NCBI GenBank assembly: GCA_003223025.1
Contig: QHXR01000024.1
Location: 146,596-210,595 of the forward strand
Reading direction: 5' to 3'
Length of the DNA: 64,000 bases
Origin: Acidobacteriota bacterium
Lineage (GTDB): Bacteria; Acidobacteriota; Blastocatellia; Pyrinomonadales; Pyrinomonadaceae
The notes under the pieces are model-generated. The model did not search any database. It was not told the DNA's origin and saw only the letters and a program-made list of their open reading frames with translations. How positions within the stretch are numbered: the stretch's first letter is position 1; the number at the start of each line of letters is the position of its first letter. Position numbers and translations under genes: made by a program. Positions 9,524 to 18,495 of this stretch are shown here, in pieces.

Positions 9524-9596
9524 TAACCGCAGATGACGCAGATGACGCGGATAAAAAGAAAAATTAATTGGTTTTGAATCTGCGTTATCTGCGGTA
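9524..9596. repeat. Family C fold-back repeat between sdhA and sdhB
   Basis: Arms 9524-9543 (TAACCGCAGATGACGCAGAT) and about 9578-9596 pair with one mismatch. The left side continues as 9-nt units (CCGCAGATG ACGCAGATG ACGCGGATA). It is the same family as 7575-7670. Confidence 0.88.
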
Positions 9597-9633
9597 AAAC
9601 TTCCTCCCGCAAAACGGCGACGCGAAGCAACTC

Positions 9634-10377
9634 ATGGCGAAAGCAACATTTAAGATACGAAGAGGCGGCAGCGAAGGCGGTGAGATGGTCGATTATTCGA
9701 CCGAGGTCACTGAAGGGATGGTCGTGCTGGATGCGGTGCATCAGATACAGGCGGAGTCCGCGCCGGATCTCGCGTGCCGATGGAACTGTAAGGCCGGGAA
9801 GTGCGGATCGTGCTCAGCCGAGATTAACGGGAAGCCGAAACTGATGTGCATGACGCGGCTTGATACCATCGATTTGACCGAGGCGGTCACGATCGAACCC
9901 ATGCGAGCGTTTCCGCCGATCAAGGATCTAATCACCGACGTGTCGTGGAATTTCGAAGTCAAAAAACGGATTAAGAAATTCAAACCAAGAAAGCCTGACG
10001 CACCGGACGGAACGTGGCGGATGCAGCAGTCGGACATCGATCGCGTTCAAGAGTTTCGAAAATGTATCGAGTGCTTTCTGTGCCAGGACGTGTGTCACGT
10101 GCTCCGCGATCATGAGATGCACGATCAGTTTATCGGACCGCGATTCCTCGTCTACGCGGCCGCACTCGAGATGCATCCGCTCGATACCGAAGATCGCGTC
10201 GACGAGCTCAAGAACGAATTCGGCATCGGCTACTGCAACATCACGAAGTGCTGTACGAAAGTTTGCCCCGAACATATTACGATTACCGATAACGCGATCA
10301 TTCCACTCAAGGAGCGCGTCGTCGATGAGTTCTACGATCCGCTTGCGAAGCTCGTGAAGATTTTTAGGAGAAAGTAG
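9634..10377 (+). CDS. sdhB: Succinate dehydrogenase iron-sulfur subunit
   Basis: 247 residues. Carries electrons from the flavoprotein to the membrane anchor. The [2Fe-2S] ligands are visible as NCKAGKCGSC (C52, C57, C60) plus C72. A CIECFLCQDVC stretch binds the [4Fe-4S] centre, and CNITKCC...VCPEH binds the third cluster. An N-terminal ferredoxin fold and C-terminal helical domain make it full length. It is the last of the three sdh genes; a repeat element follows the stop. ATG 9634 gives the usual start, about 45 residues before the first cluster. Confidence 0.94.
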   Translation: MAKATFKIRRGGSEGGEMVDYSTEVTEGMVVLDAVHQIQAESAPDLACRWNCKAGKCGSCSAEINGKPKLMCMTRLDTIDLTEAVTIEPMRAFPPIKDLITDVSWNFEVKKRIKKFKPRKPDAPDGTWRMQQSDIDRVQEFRKCIECFLCQDVCHVLRDHEMHDQFIGPRFLVYAAALEMHPLDTEDRVDELKNEFGIGYCNITKCCTKVCPEHITITDNAIIPLKERVVDEFYDPLAKLVKIFRRK

Positions 10378-10414
10378 CTCGTCATTCCGGATCGATCGCG
10401 TAGCGGTCAGATGG

Positions 10415-10551
10415 ATTTAGCCGTGGCCCTTCAGGCCACGGGAGACGATAATCGATCTTTCGTCGCGTGAGCGACGATTGAAATCAGTCGTCGCTCACGC
10501 GACGAAATCTTGTATTCGCTTTTACCGTGTCTTAAAGGGTCACGGCTAAAT
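10415..10551. repeat. Mosaic inverted repeat related to family B
   Basis: Outer arms ATTTAGCCGTG (10415-10425) and CACGGCTAAAT (10541-10551) match the ATTTAGCC part of the family B arms. A small hairpin CCGTGGCCcttcaGGCCACGG sits in the left arm. The core is a separate perfect stem, 10458-10477 with 10488-10507 (TTTCGTCGCGTGAGCGACGA). Confidence 0.85.
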
Positions 10552-10623
10552 TCACGAGTCCCCTACGCGGTCTCGGAATTCGGATCGCGACACACGCGTC
10601 GTGGCCGGGTTGGGTCGCATCTT

Positions 10624-10902
10624 ATGAAATACACCGCCGCCGAGTGGGCAGAAAAGAAAAAGCGCGGGATGGCTCGATACCTGCTGATCGACGGCATTCT
10701 TTTTACCGGCGGGCCGTTCGCCGTCGTCATGCAGGCGATAGGATTTTTTATTTTGCGTGATGAGGGACAGACGTTCGGACAATACTTCGCCTCGACTCGA
10801 ACCTGGATAACTTTTCTTGCGCATGGGACATTGTTTGGTCTCATAATGGGTTTCATCAACTGGTGGCGTAATGAAAAAAACGCGGCCGCCGGCAACGCCT
10901 GA
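10624..10902 (+). CDS. Small two-helix membrane protein, unknown function
   Basis: 92 residues starting MKYTAAEWAEKKKRGMARYLL. Two hydrophobic segments (about 22-42 and 60-77) with a polar C-terminus suggest an inner-membrane hairpin. I do not recognise the family. A longer reading from a TTG at 10510 would run through the repeat element, so ATG 10624 is preferred. It overlaps or abuts the following TPR-like gene, suggesting cotranscription. Confidence 0.65.
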   Translation: MKYTAAEWAEKKKRGMARYLLIDGILFTGGPFAVVMQAIGFFILRDEGQTFGQYFASTRTWITFLAHGTLFGLIMGFINWWRNEKNAAAGNA

Positions 10903-10903
10903 T

Positions 10904-11386
10904 ATGTTCGAACTAAAACCTCTGCATCACGAAGCGGTTCCCGCGGCACTCGAAAAGGCGAATCGCTATCGCCTGCTCAATGAGCCCGGTGCGGCGGAGA
11001 GCATCTATCTCGACATCCTTTCTATCGAGCCTGACAATCAGGAAGCGTTGGTCAACATCGTGCTGGCGATGAGCGATCGCTTCTCGAAAGATTATGCGGT
11101 CGGTGAAGGCCGCATTCAGGATTTTCTTTCGAAGATCGACGGCGATTACGAACGGGCGTATTACACCGGGATCGTTTACGAGCGTCGAGCGAAAGCGGCT
11201 CTCGCGAAAGGCGGCATCAATGCGTACGAGCTGTTCGAGCAGGCGATGGAGTGGTTTGAAAAAGCCGAAGCCATCCGCCCTTCCGGCAACGACGATCCGA
11301 TCCTCCGTTGGAACGGCTGCGCGCGAATAATCAAACGAAACAATCTCACGGCTCGAGAAGTCTCGGCGAATGATTTCATCGAGTGA
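10904..11386 (+). CDS. TPR-like cytoplasmic protein, unknown function
   Basis: 160 residues from ATG 10904 (MFELKPLHHEAVPAALEKANRYR). An upstream ATG at 10871 would add 11 residues and overlap the previous gene by 32 bp. The sequence is helical, with helix-turn-helix repeats typical of tetratricopeptide proteins: ALEKANRYRLLNEPGAAESIYLDILSIEP style pairs. It has no signal peptide or catalytic motif. It probably acts as a small scaffold; its partner might be the membrane protein just upstream. A terminator follows. Confidence 0.7.
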   Translation: MFELKPLHHEAVPAALEKANRYRLLNEPGAAESIYLDILSIEPDNQEALVNIVLAMSDRFSKDYAVGEGRIQDFLSKIDGDYERAYYTGIVYERRAKAALAKGGINAYELFEQAMEWFEKAEAIRPSGNDDPILRWNGCARIIKRNNLTAREVSANDFIE

Positions 11387-11435
11387 CTTTCGCTCTCCGA
11401 CGCAGCCGCGTAGACGAACCGAAACTAATTTCATC

Positions 11436-11462
11436 GAGCCTCGCAACCGCGAGGCTCTTTTT
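11436..11462 (+). terminator. Rho-independent terminator
   Basis: The stem GAGCCTCG (11436-11443) pairs with CGAGGCTC (11450-11457) and is followed by a T run. It ends the unit containing the TPR-like gene. The rest of the 11387-11751 gap holds a promoter candidate and otherwise nothing recognisable. Confidence 0.8.
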
Positions 11463-11593
11463 GTAAGAGCGGGGATCCGGCGCGTGCGTTGCACGGGTCA
11501 CTTCTCGGAATAGCTCGCCGAACGTTAAACACAACCTCTTCGAAAATCCTCGCAACCCATGTTATTGCAACACATCCGGCTTTAGAAAAATCG

Positions 11594-11623
11594 TTGACAC
11601 GCGCCCGAGCCGTTCGAAATAAT
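11594..11623 (+). promoter_or_regulatory. Sigma70-type promoter for the GHL10 gene
   Basis: TTGACA (11594-11599), an 18-bp spacer, then AATAAT (11618-11623): six and five matches to the consensus hexamers. It would leave a 5' leader of roughly 120 nt before the GGAGG and ATG 11752. Confidence 0.65.
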
Positions 11624-11751
11624 AGTAATAGTCTTAAATCTTGTTCACCGGTTTACGACTATCACTACAAGCGGGGCCGCTGGACTGCTCACCTTCAGAT
11701 CTCGGCCGAATTTCTCGAAAGTCTTACGCAAAAGTAAAACGCGGAGGAATC

Positions 11752-14088
11752 ATGAAAGCCAAGTATTTCTGTCGGCGACTGTCGTTGTCGGCAATCGTGA
11801 GCACACTATCTCTCGTTCTCTGTCTCTCAACTTTTTCATCTGCCCAACGATCCGAGTACCGCGGTTTTTGGATCGATAATATAAACACCGATTTCAACAG
11901 ACATACCGATATCGTCGGCATCGTCAATCGCGCAAAATCGGCGAAGGCGAATGCGATCTTCGCACAAGTGCGCCGCCGCGGCGATGCGTGGTACATCACG
12001 CCTTTCGAACCGAAGTTCGGACTCATACCCGCCGGGTTTGATCCGCTCGCCGATCTCATTACTGTCGCTCACAGCGAAGGGATCGAGGTTCACGCATTTG
12101 TCGTTGTCGGCGCGGTTCATCAAAGTAACGGAGCTCCGCCCGCGATGACTCTGCCGACAAGCCCGATTCATGTTTTCAATCAGCACGGCGGTTTCGATCC
12201 TGTGTCGCGGACGATCGTCCCCGGACCGAACAACTGGTTGACTCGAACGTTACTGCCTGACGGGCTGAGTACCAGCTTTCAAGGCCACAGATTCGGAAGC
12301 GATTTCTGGATCGACTTTGGCCATCCCGACGCAGCCGCATACACCGTCAATGTGTTGATGCATCTCGTCAACAATTACAACATCGATGGACTTCATCTGG
12401 ACAGCGTCCGCTATCCCGATTTTACGGGGACAGTACAGACGCCCGCTACGGGATCGAATGTCGGCTACAATCCGGCAAGCGTCAACCGCTTCAATCTCCA
12501 TTATTCGCGAATTGGAAATCCTGCAGCGAATGACCCGCAGTGGTCGCAATGGCGTCGCGATCAGGTCACTAACATCGCGCGGCGCATCTATCTGAATGCG
12601 ATCGGCTCAAGGCCAAACCTGAAAGTTTCGGGAGCGTTCATCGCGAACGGCGACGGACCTGCCACCGAAGCACAATGGAATTCGTCGGACGCCTATTGGC
12701 GCGTCTATCAGGATTGGCGATCGTGGACCGAAGAGGGAATCGTCGACATGGCGATCCCGACGACTTACAGGCGTGAGCATCTTGCAGACCAGGCGGCGCA
12801 GTTCCAGCACTGGAACGAGTGGACGAAGAATCATCAGTACAACCGCTCGGCGCTGATCGGTGTCGGTAATTTCATCAACCCGATCGAAGGAAATTTACGT
12901 CAGGTCCGAAGCTCGCTTCTCTCGCCTTCGACGACCGGCAACAGCGCGAAAGGCGTCGTATTCTTTTCAATGACGACGAGCAACGTGGGCGCGACAAACG
13001 GCGTAACCTCGGGATTGATCCTCAATCCGTTCGCGATCCCGCCGTCGGTCACGGACATTCGTGATTTTTCTGAATTTGCATCTAGTCTCGTCAGGGGGAA
13101 ATCGGTAAATGGTGTGACCCGCTACGAAGATCCGGTCGCAAATCCGATAGCCGTCTTTGCGGATGCCGCGGCGATCCCGGTCCATCCATGGAAGGTGGCT
13201 CCGACGAAAGGACACTTGATGGGATTCGTGCGGCGTCCTGATGGAACGATTCTCGATACCGCGAACGTGACGATCCAGAATACGGCGACCGGTGACGTTC
13301 GGACGGGAGCGACCGATGGCGGAGGTTTCTACGGTGCGGTCGATCTCGCGCCCGGAAACTATCGCGTCACCGCTGAGCTTGGAACGACAAGGCTCTACGC
13401 TTGCTCCGCAGTTGTGTCGGCTGGTGTCGTGACGACGGCGGATGTAAATTCCGAAACTACCGGTGATCCGCCGACAACCACGGCCGCGGTGATACCTGAT
13501 ACGCCCGACGGCGCGAACGGATGGTATCTGACGAGCCCCACCGTATCCTTGTCCGCTACCGGCGGATGCGCGGGTCTCGCTCGCGTCGAGTATTCGTTCG
13601 ACAAGGGAGAGACCTGGATCACGTACGACGGCCCGGTCACGATCGAGCAGGAAGGAATTACGACGATGCTCTTCCGTGCGATCGATCAGACCGGTACTGT
13701 CGAACCGGCGGGAAGCCGTACGTTCATGGTCGATCTATCGGCTCCGACTCTCGGACTGACTTCGACTCCTTCAGAGATCTGGCCGCCGAACGGAAGCATG
13801 ACTCCGATCTCGATTTCCGGAACGGGTGCCGACTCAGGCTCGGGTCTCGCCGGAGTTAGCTATGTCGTGACGGACGAGTACGGAACGGCGCTTTCGATCG
13901 AACCGCGCTCATTGGAAGGAGCGAGTGCTAACTGGTTCGAGACGCTGCTGGTCGAAGCTCGTCGCAACGGTAACGATCGCGATGGACGACTCTATACGAT
14001 CGCCGCTGTAGCGACCGACGCCGCAGGGCGAAGTTCGACGGTGGCGCAGACGACCGTTCGAGTGCTTCACGATCGGAGGGCGAAGTAA
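11752..14088 (+). CDS. Secreted GHL10-family glycoside hydrolase-like protein with C-terminal beta domains
   Basis: 778 residues. An N-terminal signal peptide (hydrophobic about 13-29, cleavage near SSAQ) leads into a GHL10/DUF187-type TIM barrel: SEYRGFWIDN, RAKSAKANAIFAQVRRRGDAWY, EVHAFVVVGA, NIDGLHLDSVRYPDF and EGIVDMAIPTTY. From about residue 485 comes a carboxypeptidase-regulatory-like beta sandwich (GHLMGFVRRPDGTILDTANV...APGNYRV), then Ig-like/OmpL47-type domains around EYSFDKGETW. The family is linked to glycan or cell-envelope polysaccharide turnover; no substrate is proven. A GGAGG (11743-11747) fixes ATG 11752, although the frame stays open upstream. The next gene is a NamZ-like muramidase remnant, consistent with a peptidoglycan theme. 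Confidence 0.87.
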   Translation: MKAKYFCRRLSLSAIVSTLSLVLCLSTFSSAQRSEYRGFWIDNINTDFNRHTDIVGIVNRAKSAKANAIFAQVRRRGDAWYITPFEPKFGLIPAGFDPLADLITVAHSEGIEVHAFVVVGAVHQSNGAPPAMTLPTSPIHVFNQHGGFDPVSRTIVPGPNNWLTRTLLPDGLSTSFQGHRFGSDFWIDFGHPDAAAYTVNVLMHLVNNYNIDGLHLDSVRYPDFTGTVQTPATGSNVGYNPASVNRFNLHYSRIGNPAANDPQWSQWRRDQVTNIARRIYLNAIGSRPNLKVSGAFIANGDGPATEAQWNSSDAYWRVYQDWRSWTEEGIVDMAIPTTYRREHLADQAAQFQHWNEWTKNHQYNRSALIGVGNFINPIEGNLRQVRSSLLSPSTTGNSAKGVVFFSMTTSNVGATNGVTSGLILNPFAIPPSVTDIRDFSEFASSLVRGKSVNGVTRYEDPVANPIAVFADAAAIPVHPWKVAPTKGHLMGFVRRPDGTILDTANVTIQNTATGDVRTGATDGGGFYGAVDLAPGNYRVTAELGTTRLYACSAVVSAGVVTTADVNSETTGDPPTTTAAVIPDTPDGANGWYLTSPTVSLSATGGCAGLARVEYSFDKGETWITYDGPVTIEQEGITTMLFRAIDQTGTVEPAGSRTFMVDLSAPTLGLTSTPSEIWPPNGSMTPISISGTGADSGSGLAGVSYVVTDEYGTALSIEPRSLEGASANWFETLLVEARRNGNDRDGRLYTIAAVATDAAGRSSTVAQTTVRVLHDRRAK

Positions 14089-14181
14089 ATAAAACGATCG
14101 AGACCGGGATTTTTCGTTCGCCGCCCGTCTCGATCACCGTTCGTCTCGTTGAAACGTAGCGGCGTTTTTAACTAGAATACG

Positions 14182-14213
14182 AAAGGCCCAAGCTTCTTTG
14201 AGCTCGGGCCTTT
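14182..14213. terminator. Hairpin terminator after the GHL10 gene
   Basis: AAAGGCCCAAGCT pairs with AGCTCGGGCCTTT (one mismatch), with T-rich sequence after it. A second hairpin (GATCGAGACCGGG with CCCGTCTCGATC, about 14097-14135) precedes it. Confidence 0.75.
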
Positions 14214-14238
14214 ACTTTTTCCATCGGCTTCAAAATCT

Positions 14239-15364
14239 ATGTCAAATTCCGTTGCTCGAACACGTCTCGGTGTCGAAGTTTTACTCGAGGAAAAACTCGA
14301 TCTCATCCGCGGACAGCGTATCGGCCTTGTCTGCAATCCTGCATCGGTACTTCCGAACTTTCGCCACGACGCGGAAATATTTTTCGAGCATCCGGATATC
14401 AACCTCACTGCGCTGTTCGGACCGCAGCACGGTATTCGCGGCGATGTTCAGTACAACATGATCGAGACGCCGCACGTCCGCGACGAGCGAACCGGACTGA
14501 TGGTCTATTCGCTCTACAGCGAGACGCGCATTCCGACGGAGCAGATGTGCGATGAGATCGACACGTTCGTAGTCGATCTGCAGGACGTCGGCTGTCGCAT
14601 CTACACGTACACATATACGATGGAATCCGATCAACGGAATCGATGTCGAGGGCAACGTCACGGAGAAGGAGTTCACGTCATTCGTCGGCGAGTTCGAGTT
14701 GCCGACGCGCCCCGGGATGACGATCGGCGAGATGGCGAGGTTGTTCAACGAGCATTTCGGTATTGGCTGCGATCTCGAAGTCGTCGAGATGACGGGATGG
14801 GGACGCGAGATGTGGCACGAAGACACCGGTCTGCCGTGGACGCTGCCTTCGCCGAATATTCCGACGATCGACACGTGTGTCGTGTTTCCCGCGACTGTTC
14901 ACCTCGAGGGAACCGAGCTTTCCGAAGGCCGCGGCACGACGAAACCTTTTGAGCTGAACGGAGCGCCGTACATCGACGCGTACGCGTGGGCCGAGTCACT
15001 GCGCAAATTCGATTTTCCGGGCATCGCGTTCCGCGAATGTTATTTTCAACCAACGTTCTCAGAGTTCGCGGGCGAGACATGTGCGGGGATCCAACTCCAC
15101 GTCACCGACCGCGCCGCATTCACCCCGGTCGTCGTCGGGCTCGCGATGGTCAAGACTGCATACGACATATACCCTGAGCACTTTCAGTGGCGTCAGAACG
15201 AATACGAATATGAGTTCGGGAAAAATCCGTTCGATGTAGTTTGCGGTACGGACAAGATCCGGAAGGCATTCGAGGCAGGCGAGTCATTGGATGAGATCGT
15301 CGCCGCATTCGGGCCGAGGTTTAGCGAGTTTAAGAAAGTTCGGGAAAAGTTTTTGATGTATTGA
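14239..15364 (+). pseudogene. NamZ-like exo-beta-N-acetylmuramidase (DUF1343), frameshifted by an internal deletion
   Basis: NamZ-type enzymes release N-acetylmuramic acid from peptidoglycan fragments. Frame 1 from ATG 14239 encodes the N-terminal half through GPQHGIRGDV and DLQDVGCRIYTYTYTM (ending about 14622). The remainder is in another frame from about 14624: NPINGIDVEGN, LPTRPGMTIGEMARLFN, LEGTELSEGRGTTKPFE and so on to the stop at 15364. Relatives have about 20 residues between YTYxxTM and DRPNPIxG; here they are missing, so a deletion of roughly 60 nt (3n+2) joined TM directly to NPING out of frame. The short N-terminal half would continue to 14952 with junk. No signal peptide is evident. 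Either a real recent pseudogene or an assembly error. Confidence 0.82.
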
Positions 15365-15369
15365 TTTTC

Positions 15370-15495
15370 TAGGTCCGTAGGACCGGAATGTTGGTAGAAA
15401 TCGATAATGAAGAGGATCGAGCTCCGGAGGAGCGGCACCTGTGTGTCGCTCCTCCATAGATCGAATCATTTGCGATCCGCGAGTCTACCAATATG
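15370..15495. repeat. Degenerate family I inverted repeat, copy 2
   Basis: GGAATGTTGGTAGA on the left pairs with TCTACCAATATG on the right, recalling the arms of 5871-6020. Internal hairpins are GGTCCgtaGGACC and GGAGGAGCGGCAC with GTGTCGCTCCTCC. It follows the muramidase remnant and precedes a convergent gene; 15496-15553 holds nothing else recognisable. Confidence 0.65.
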
Positions 15496-15553
15496 TCACG
15501 CCTAACGGCGTTCGGAACACCCTCCCTACCGGTCGGGTTTCTGCCTGTTGTGC

Positions 15554-16135
15554 TCAACTCTTGAGATTTCTCAAAGCTTCCAGAACTTTCTCACCGCGAG
15601 GCGACAACTTGTATCCCGGACTCAAACTTTCCGTTAGACCCAATGCCTTTAACTTTCTGACCCATGGTTTGAATTCGGGGATTGAGAGTCCCAATGTGTC
15701 GGCGAGGAGTCCGGAATATGTCGCGGGCATGTCCTGGATCAATTGCAGATATTCTTGAGTCCACGGGCCGCGCTTGCTTCCGGCATCCAACTTCGCGAGT
15801 TTCTCAATTACTTCATCGAGATCCTCAGACCCAACGTTTTCACGGAGCGCAATCCGTGGATCTTCGCCTTTGAAGTAAACACGGATGCGATAGATCGGAT
15901 CGTTGCGGTAGTTGAGATGCTCGAGGAGATCTTCGACCGATGCGTAACCTGCATCGCGTGCATCGAGGTCCGTGATGTCACGCGGCTCAACGACATCGAC
16001 CGTGTCGATACCAATCACACCACCTTGCGTCATCTGCGAACCGCCGGCCTTTGCACCGGGGCGCGACCAGCGACGGAAGAGAGTCGTGATCTCACCCGAT
16101 TTTATTTTCTCGATGATGTCGTCTTTGATCAGCAT
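15554..16135 (-). CDS. ASCH-domain protein with C-terminal winged-helix-like region
   Basis: 193 residues. The N-terminal ~110 residues (MLIKDDIIEKIKSGEITTLFRRW ... GGVIGIDTVDVVEPRDITDLDARDAGYASVEDLL) look like an ASCH/PUA-like beta barrel, a fold that binds RNA or modified nucleotides. The C-terminal ~75 residues (LQLIQDMPATYSGLLADTLGL...LGLTESLSPGYKLSPRGEKVLEAL) read like a small winged helix. Joining a PUA-like and a DNA-binding-like unit suggests a nucleic-acid regulatory role, but no reaction is known to me. ATG at 16135 is followed upstream by a family A repeat. Confidence 0.7.
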   Translation of the reverse strand: MLIKDDIIEKIKSGEITTLFRRWSRPGAKAGGSQMTQGGVIGIDTVDVVEPRDITDLDARDAGYASVEDLLEHLNYRNDPIYRIRVYFKGEDPRIALRENVGSEDLDEVIEKLAKLDAGSKRGPWTQEYLQLIQDMPATYSGLLADTLGLSIPEFKPWVRKLKALGLTESLSPGYKLSPRGEKVLEALRNLKS

Positions 16136-16146
16136 GAGTCGTCAAC

Positions 16147-16287
16147 GGACTGGACCGCAGGCATCCCTGCCTGCATGAGTGCAAAGCACGAAAACGCCTC
16201 TCGCGTTCTTGGGATCACTATCTTGTTTTACGCCGCGGAAGCCACGGCGTTGCAGGCGCGGACGCCTGCGTTCCAGTCGCATCCGCC
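16147..16287. repeat. Family A modular repeat, copy 2
   Basis: Left arm from GGACTGGACCGCAGGCAT (16147) and right arm ending GCGTTCCAGTCGCATCC pair. Inside are a GTGCAAAGCAC hairpin in place of the ACATCGCC hairpin and the conserved CGCCGCGGAAGCCACGGCG hairpin. Same sub-type as 19709-19852. Confidence 0.88.
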
Positions 16288-16292
16288 GTCGG

Positions 16293-16325
16293 CAAATCCC
16301 AAATCCCAGATCCCAATTCTCAAAT
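16293..16325. repeat. Degenerate heptanucleotide tandem repeat
   Basis: About four and a half heptads of the AAATCCC type (AAATCCC AAATCCC AGATCCC AATTCTC AAAT). It fills the space between a family A repeat and the HerA-like stop codon. Confidence 0.7.
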
Positions 16326-16327
16326 CG

Positions 16328-17845
16328 TCAGAACCAACTGCTCTTTGATTTTGATCCGCCGCCGAAAATGCTGCCGAGAACGCCTCGAACGATCTGTGTT
16401 CCGATCTGACGTCCGATCGAAGAACTTGCGGATCGCGCGACACTTTTTGTTATCGACTCGACCAACGTATCCGGAGCTCGGGCCGCAGCGCGTTCGGCCT
16501 TCGCCGCTTTCTCGGCTTCTTTCTCAGCATCGGCTTCGGCCTTCGCCTGGGCAGCGACCGTCGCTCGTTCAGTCGCGCGTTTCGACAGTATCTCGAATGC
16601 AGATTCGCGATCGATCGCAGTCTCATACTGTCCCGCGACGAGCGATGTACTTATAAGTTGTGCGCGAACATCCGGAGTCACAGGCCCGATCTGACTTAGC
16701 GGCGGCACGACGAACGCGCGATCGACGACGGTCGGCACGCCTTTCTCATCGAGCGTCGATATCAAAACTTCACCGACGCCAAGCTCGGTGATCGTCTTCA
16801 CGGTATCGAGCGCCGGATTCTCGCGAAAACTTTTCGCTGCGACACTGACCGCCTGCTGTTCCTTCGGCGTGTAAGCCCGAAGCGCATGCTGCACTCGATT
16901 CCCAAGTTGCGCCAAAACCTTGTCCGGAATGTCCGCGGGACTCTGTGTGACGAAATAGACACCGACGCCTTTCGAACGGATGAGACGAACGACCTGCTCG
17001 ATCTTTTCGACGAGCGATTGCGGAGCGTCATTGAAAAGAAGATGCGCTTCGTCGAAAAAGAAAACGAGTTTAGGTTTGTCGAGATCGCCGGCTTCCGGAA
17101 GCATTTCGAAAAGCTCGGACAGCAGCCACAGGAGAAACGTCGAATATAATTTCGGCGAATTGATCAGATCATCGGCGGCGAGAAGATTCAGCACACCCTT
17201 GCCGCTCAACGTCTGCATAAAATCGTCGAGCTTAACTGCCGGCTCACCGAAGAACTGAGCCGCTCCTTGCTGTTCCAACTGCAATAATCCTCGTTGGATC
17301 GCACCGATCGTCGCCTTCGAGACGTTGCCGTACTTCATCGTCAACTCATCGGCGCTTTCTCCGACGAACTGGAGCAGCGACTGCAGATCCTTCAGATCAA
17401 GCAGCAGCCAACCGTTCTCATCCGCGACCTTGAACGCGATCGTCATGACGCCTTCCTGCGTGTCGTTGAGCTGAAGAATTCGCGAGATCAGCAGCGGCCC
17501 CATCTCCGAAACCGTCGCACGTAGCGGATGACCTTGCTTTCCAAAGACGTCCCATAGCGTGACTGGTGAGCCTTCGAATTTCACATCGGTCATGCCGAGT
17601 GCAGTCAGTCGTTCGCCGATCTTTCCGGTTATCGATCCGGGCTGGCTGATGCCGGTAAGATCGCCTTTGATGTCGGCCATGAAAACCGGCACGCCACGCG
17701 AGCTGAAATTCTCAGCCAGGCGTTGAAGCGTCACAGTTTTTCCTGTGCCGGTTGCGCCGGTGATTACGCCGTGGCGATTTGCCATCTGAGGTAACAGGAA
17801 GAATTCCGCTTTGTCGTTTTTTGCTACTAGGATTGGTTCAGTCAT
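16328..17845 (-). CDS. HerA-like P-loop ATPase (DUF853)
   Basis: 505 residues, cytoplasmic. Walker A GATGTGKT at 30-37, a HerA/FtsK-type fold with [11 protein letters not shown], Walker [12 protein letters not shown] near 265 and a sensor-like [19 protein letters not shown] charged Ala/Glu/Lys coiled region ([20 protein letters not shown]) precedes a C-terminal segment [21 protein letters not shown] typical of DUF853 proteins. Family members are predicted DNA translocases or helicases; no partner nuclease (NurA) is adjacent, so its task is unclear. An alternative TTG four codons upstream exists; ATG 17845 is preferred. It may be cotranscribed with the reductase-like gene 8 bp upstream. Confidence 0.85.
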   Translation of the reverse strand: MTEPILVAKNDKAEFFLLPQMANRHGVITGATGTGKTVTLQRLAENFSSRGVPVFMADIKGDLTGISQPGSITGKIGERLTALGMTDVKFEGSPVTLWDVFGKQGHPLRATVSEMGPLLISRILQLNDTQEGVMTIAFKVADENGWLLLDLKDLQSLLQFVGESADELTMKYGNVSKATIGAIQRGLLQLEQQGAAQFFGEPAVKLDDFMQTLSGKGVLNLLAADDLINSPKLYSTFLLWLLSELFEMLPEAGDLDKPKLVFFFDEAHLLFNDAPQSLVEKIEQVVRLIRSKGVGVYFVTQSPADIPDKVLAQLGNRVQHALRAYTPKEQQAVSVAAKSFRENPALDTVKTITELGVGEVLISTLDEKGVPTVVDRAFVVPPLSQIGPVTPDVRAQLISTSLVAGQYETAIDRESAFEILSKRATERATVAAQAKAEADAEKEAEKAAKAERAAARAPDTLVESITKSVARSASSSIGRQIGTQIVRGVLGSIFGGGSKSKSSWF

Positions 17846-17853
17846 ATAGAAAA

Positions 17854-18390
17854 TCAATTTTCGCGTTTACGTTTGTAATAGCTCCTGACCAAACCATTTG
17901 GATAGGAGCTTGTTCGTACATGTTCAAAATTAATATCAGTTTGCAGCGCACCAAACAAGGGAATTCCGCTGCCAATGAGGATAGGTATTGTCGCGACGAT
18001 CAGACTATCGATCAAATCCGTCTCGAGGAAACTCTGGATAACTTTTCCGCCATCGATATACGCCGCTTTGAAACCTTGATCTGAAAGATGCCGCAAGAGT
18101 TCGGGCGGCTCGAGCGAAGAGATCGTAGCTTTGTCATTCAAATTATCGGGCAAATCTTTAAGAGACTTGCTTAGCACGACGACCGGTTTATCGTACGGCC
18201 AAAGCGGAAAGCCAAGGACGGTTTCGAAAGTGCCGCGCCCGATCACGATGACGTCGATGTCCGCCATGAATTCATTGTAGCTCCCGATCGCGTCCGCATC
18301 TGCAAACTTCATCAGCCAATCGATCTGCCCGTCCGCCCGCGCGATGAAGCCGTCGAGACTTGTACCGATGTAGACATTGGCGGAGGTCAT
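17854..18390 (-). CDS. Dihydrofolate reductase/RibD C-terminal-like family protein
   Basis: 178 residues from ATG 18390 ([21 protein letters not shown]). It has the DHFR/RibD_C fold pattern: [48 protein letters not shown] and a late [12 protein letters not shown]. The family comprises NADPH-dependent reductases, but these stand-alone yyaP/yfiT-like members have no established substrate. A frame extension upstream runs into a repeat element and is not used. It sits 8 bp from the HerA-like gene and is separated from the VOC gene by a fold-back repeat. Confidence 0.82.
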   Translation of the reverse strand: MTSANVYIGTSLDGFIARADGQIDWLMKFADADAIGSYNEFMADIDVIVIGRGTFETVLGFPLWPYDKPVVVLSKSLKDLPDNLNDKATISSLEPPELLRHLSDQGFKAAYIDGGKVIQSFLETDLIDSLIVATIPILIGSGIPLFGALQTDINFEHVRTSSYPNGLVRSYYKRKREN

Positions 18391-18402
18391 AGATTCATTA
18401 AG

Positions 18403-18495
18403 AAAAGAATCTGCCCGCGAAATACGCGAAAGAACGCGAAAAAGAAAGGATTTATTTTCGCGTCTTTTCGCGTATTTTGCGGGCAAAATTCTTTT
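18403..18495. repeat. Family D fold-back repeat, copy 1
   Basis: Arms around AAAAGAATCTGCCCGCGAAA (from 18403) and its imperfect complement ending 18495. The arms carry units such as CGCGAAATA, CGCGAAAGAA. It spans the gap between the DHFR-like start and the stop of the VOC gene, overlapping that stop. Confidence 0.85.

Noticed and set aside
11641..11751. N-terminal extension of the GHL10 gene
   Set aside because: A GGAGG site and a signal peptide begin at ATG 11752; the upstream codons lack both.
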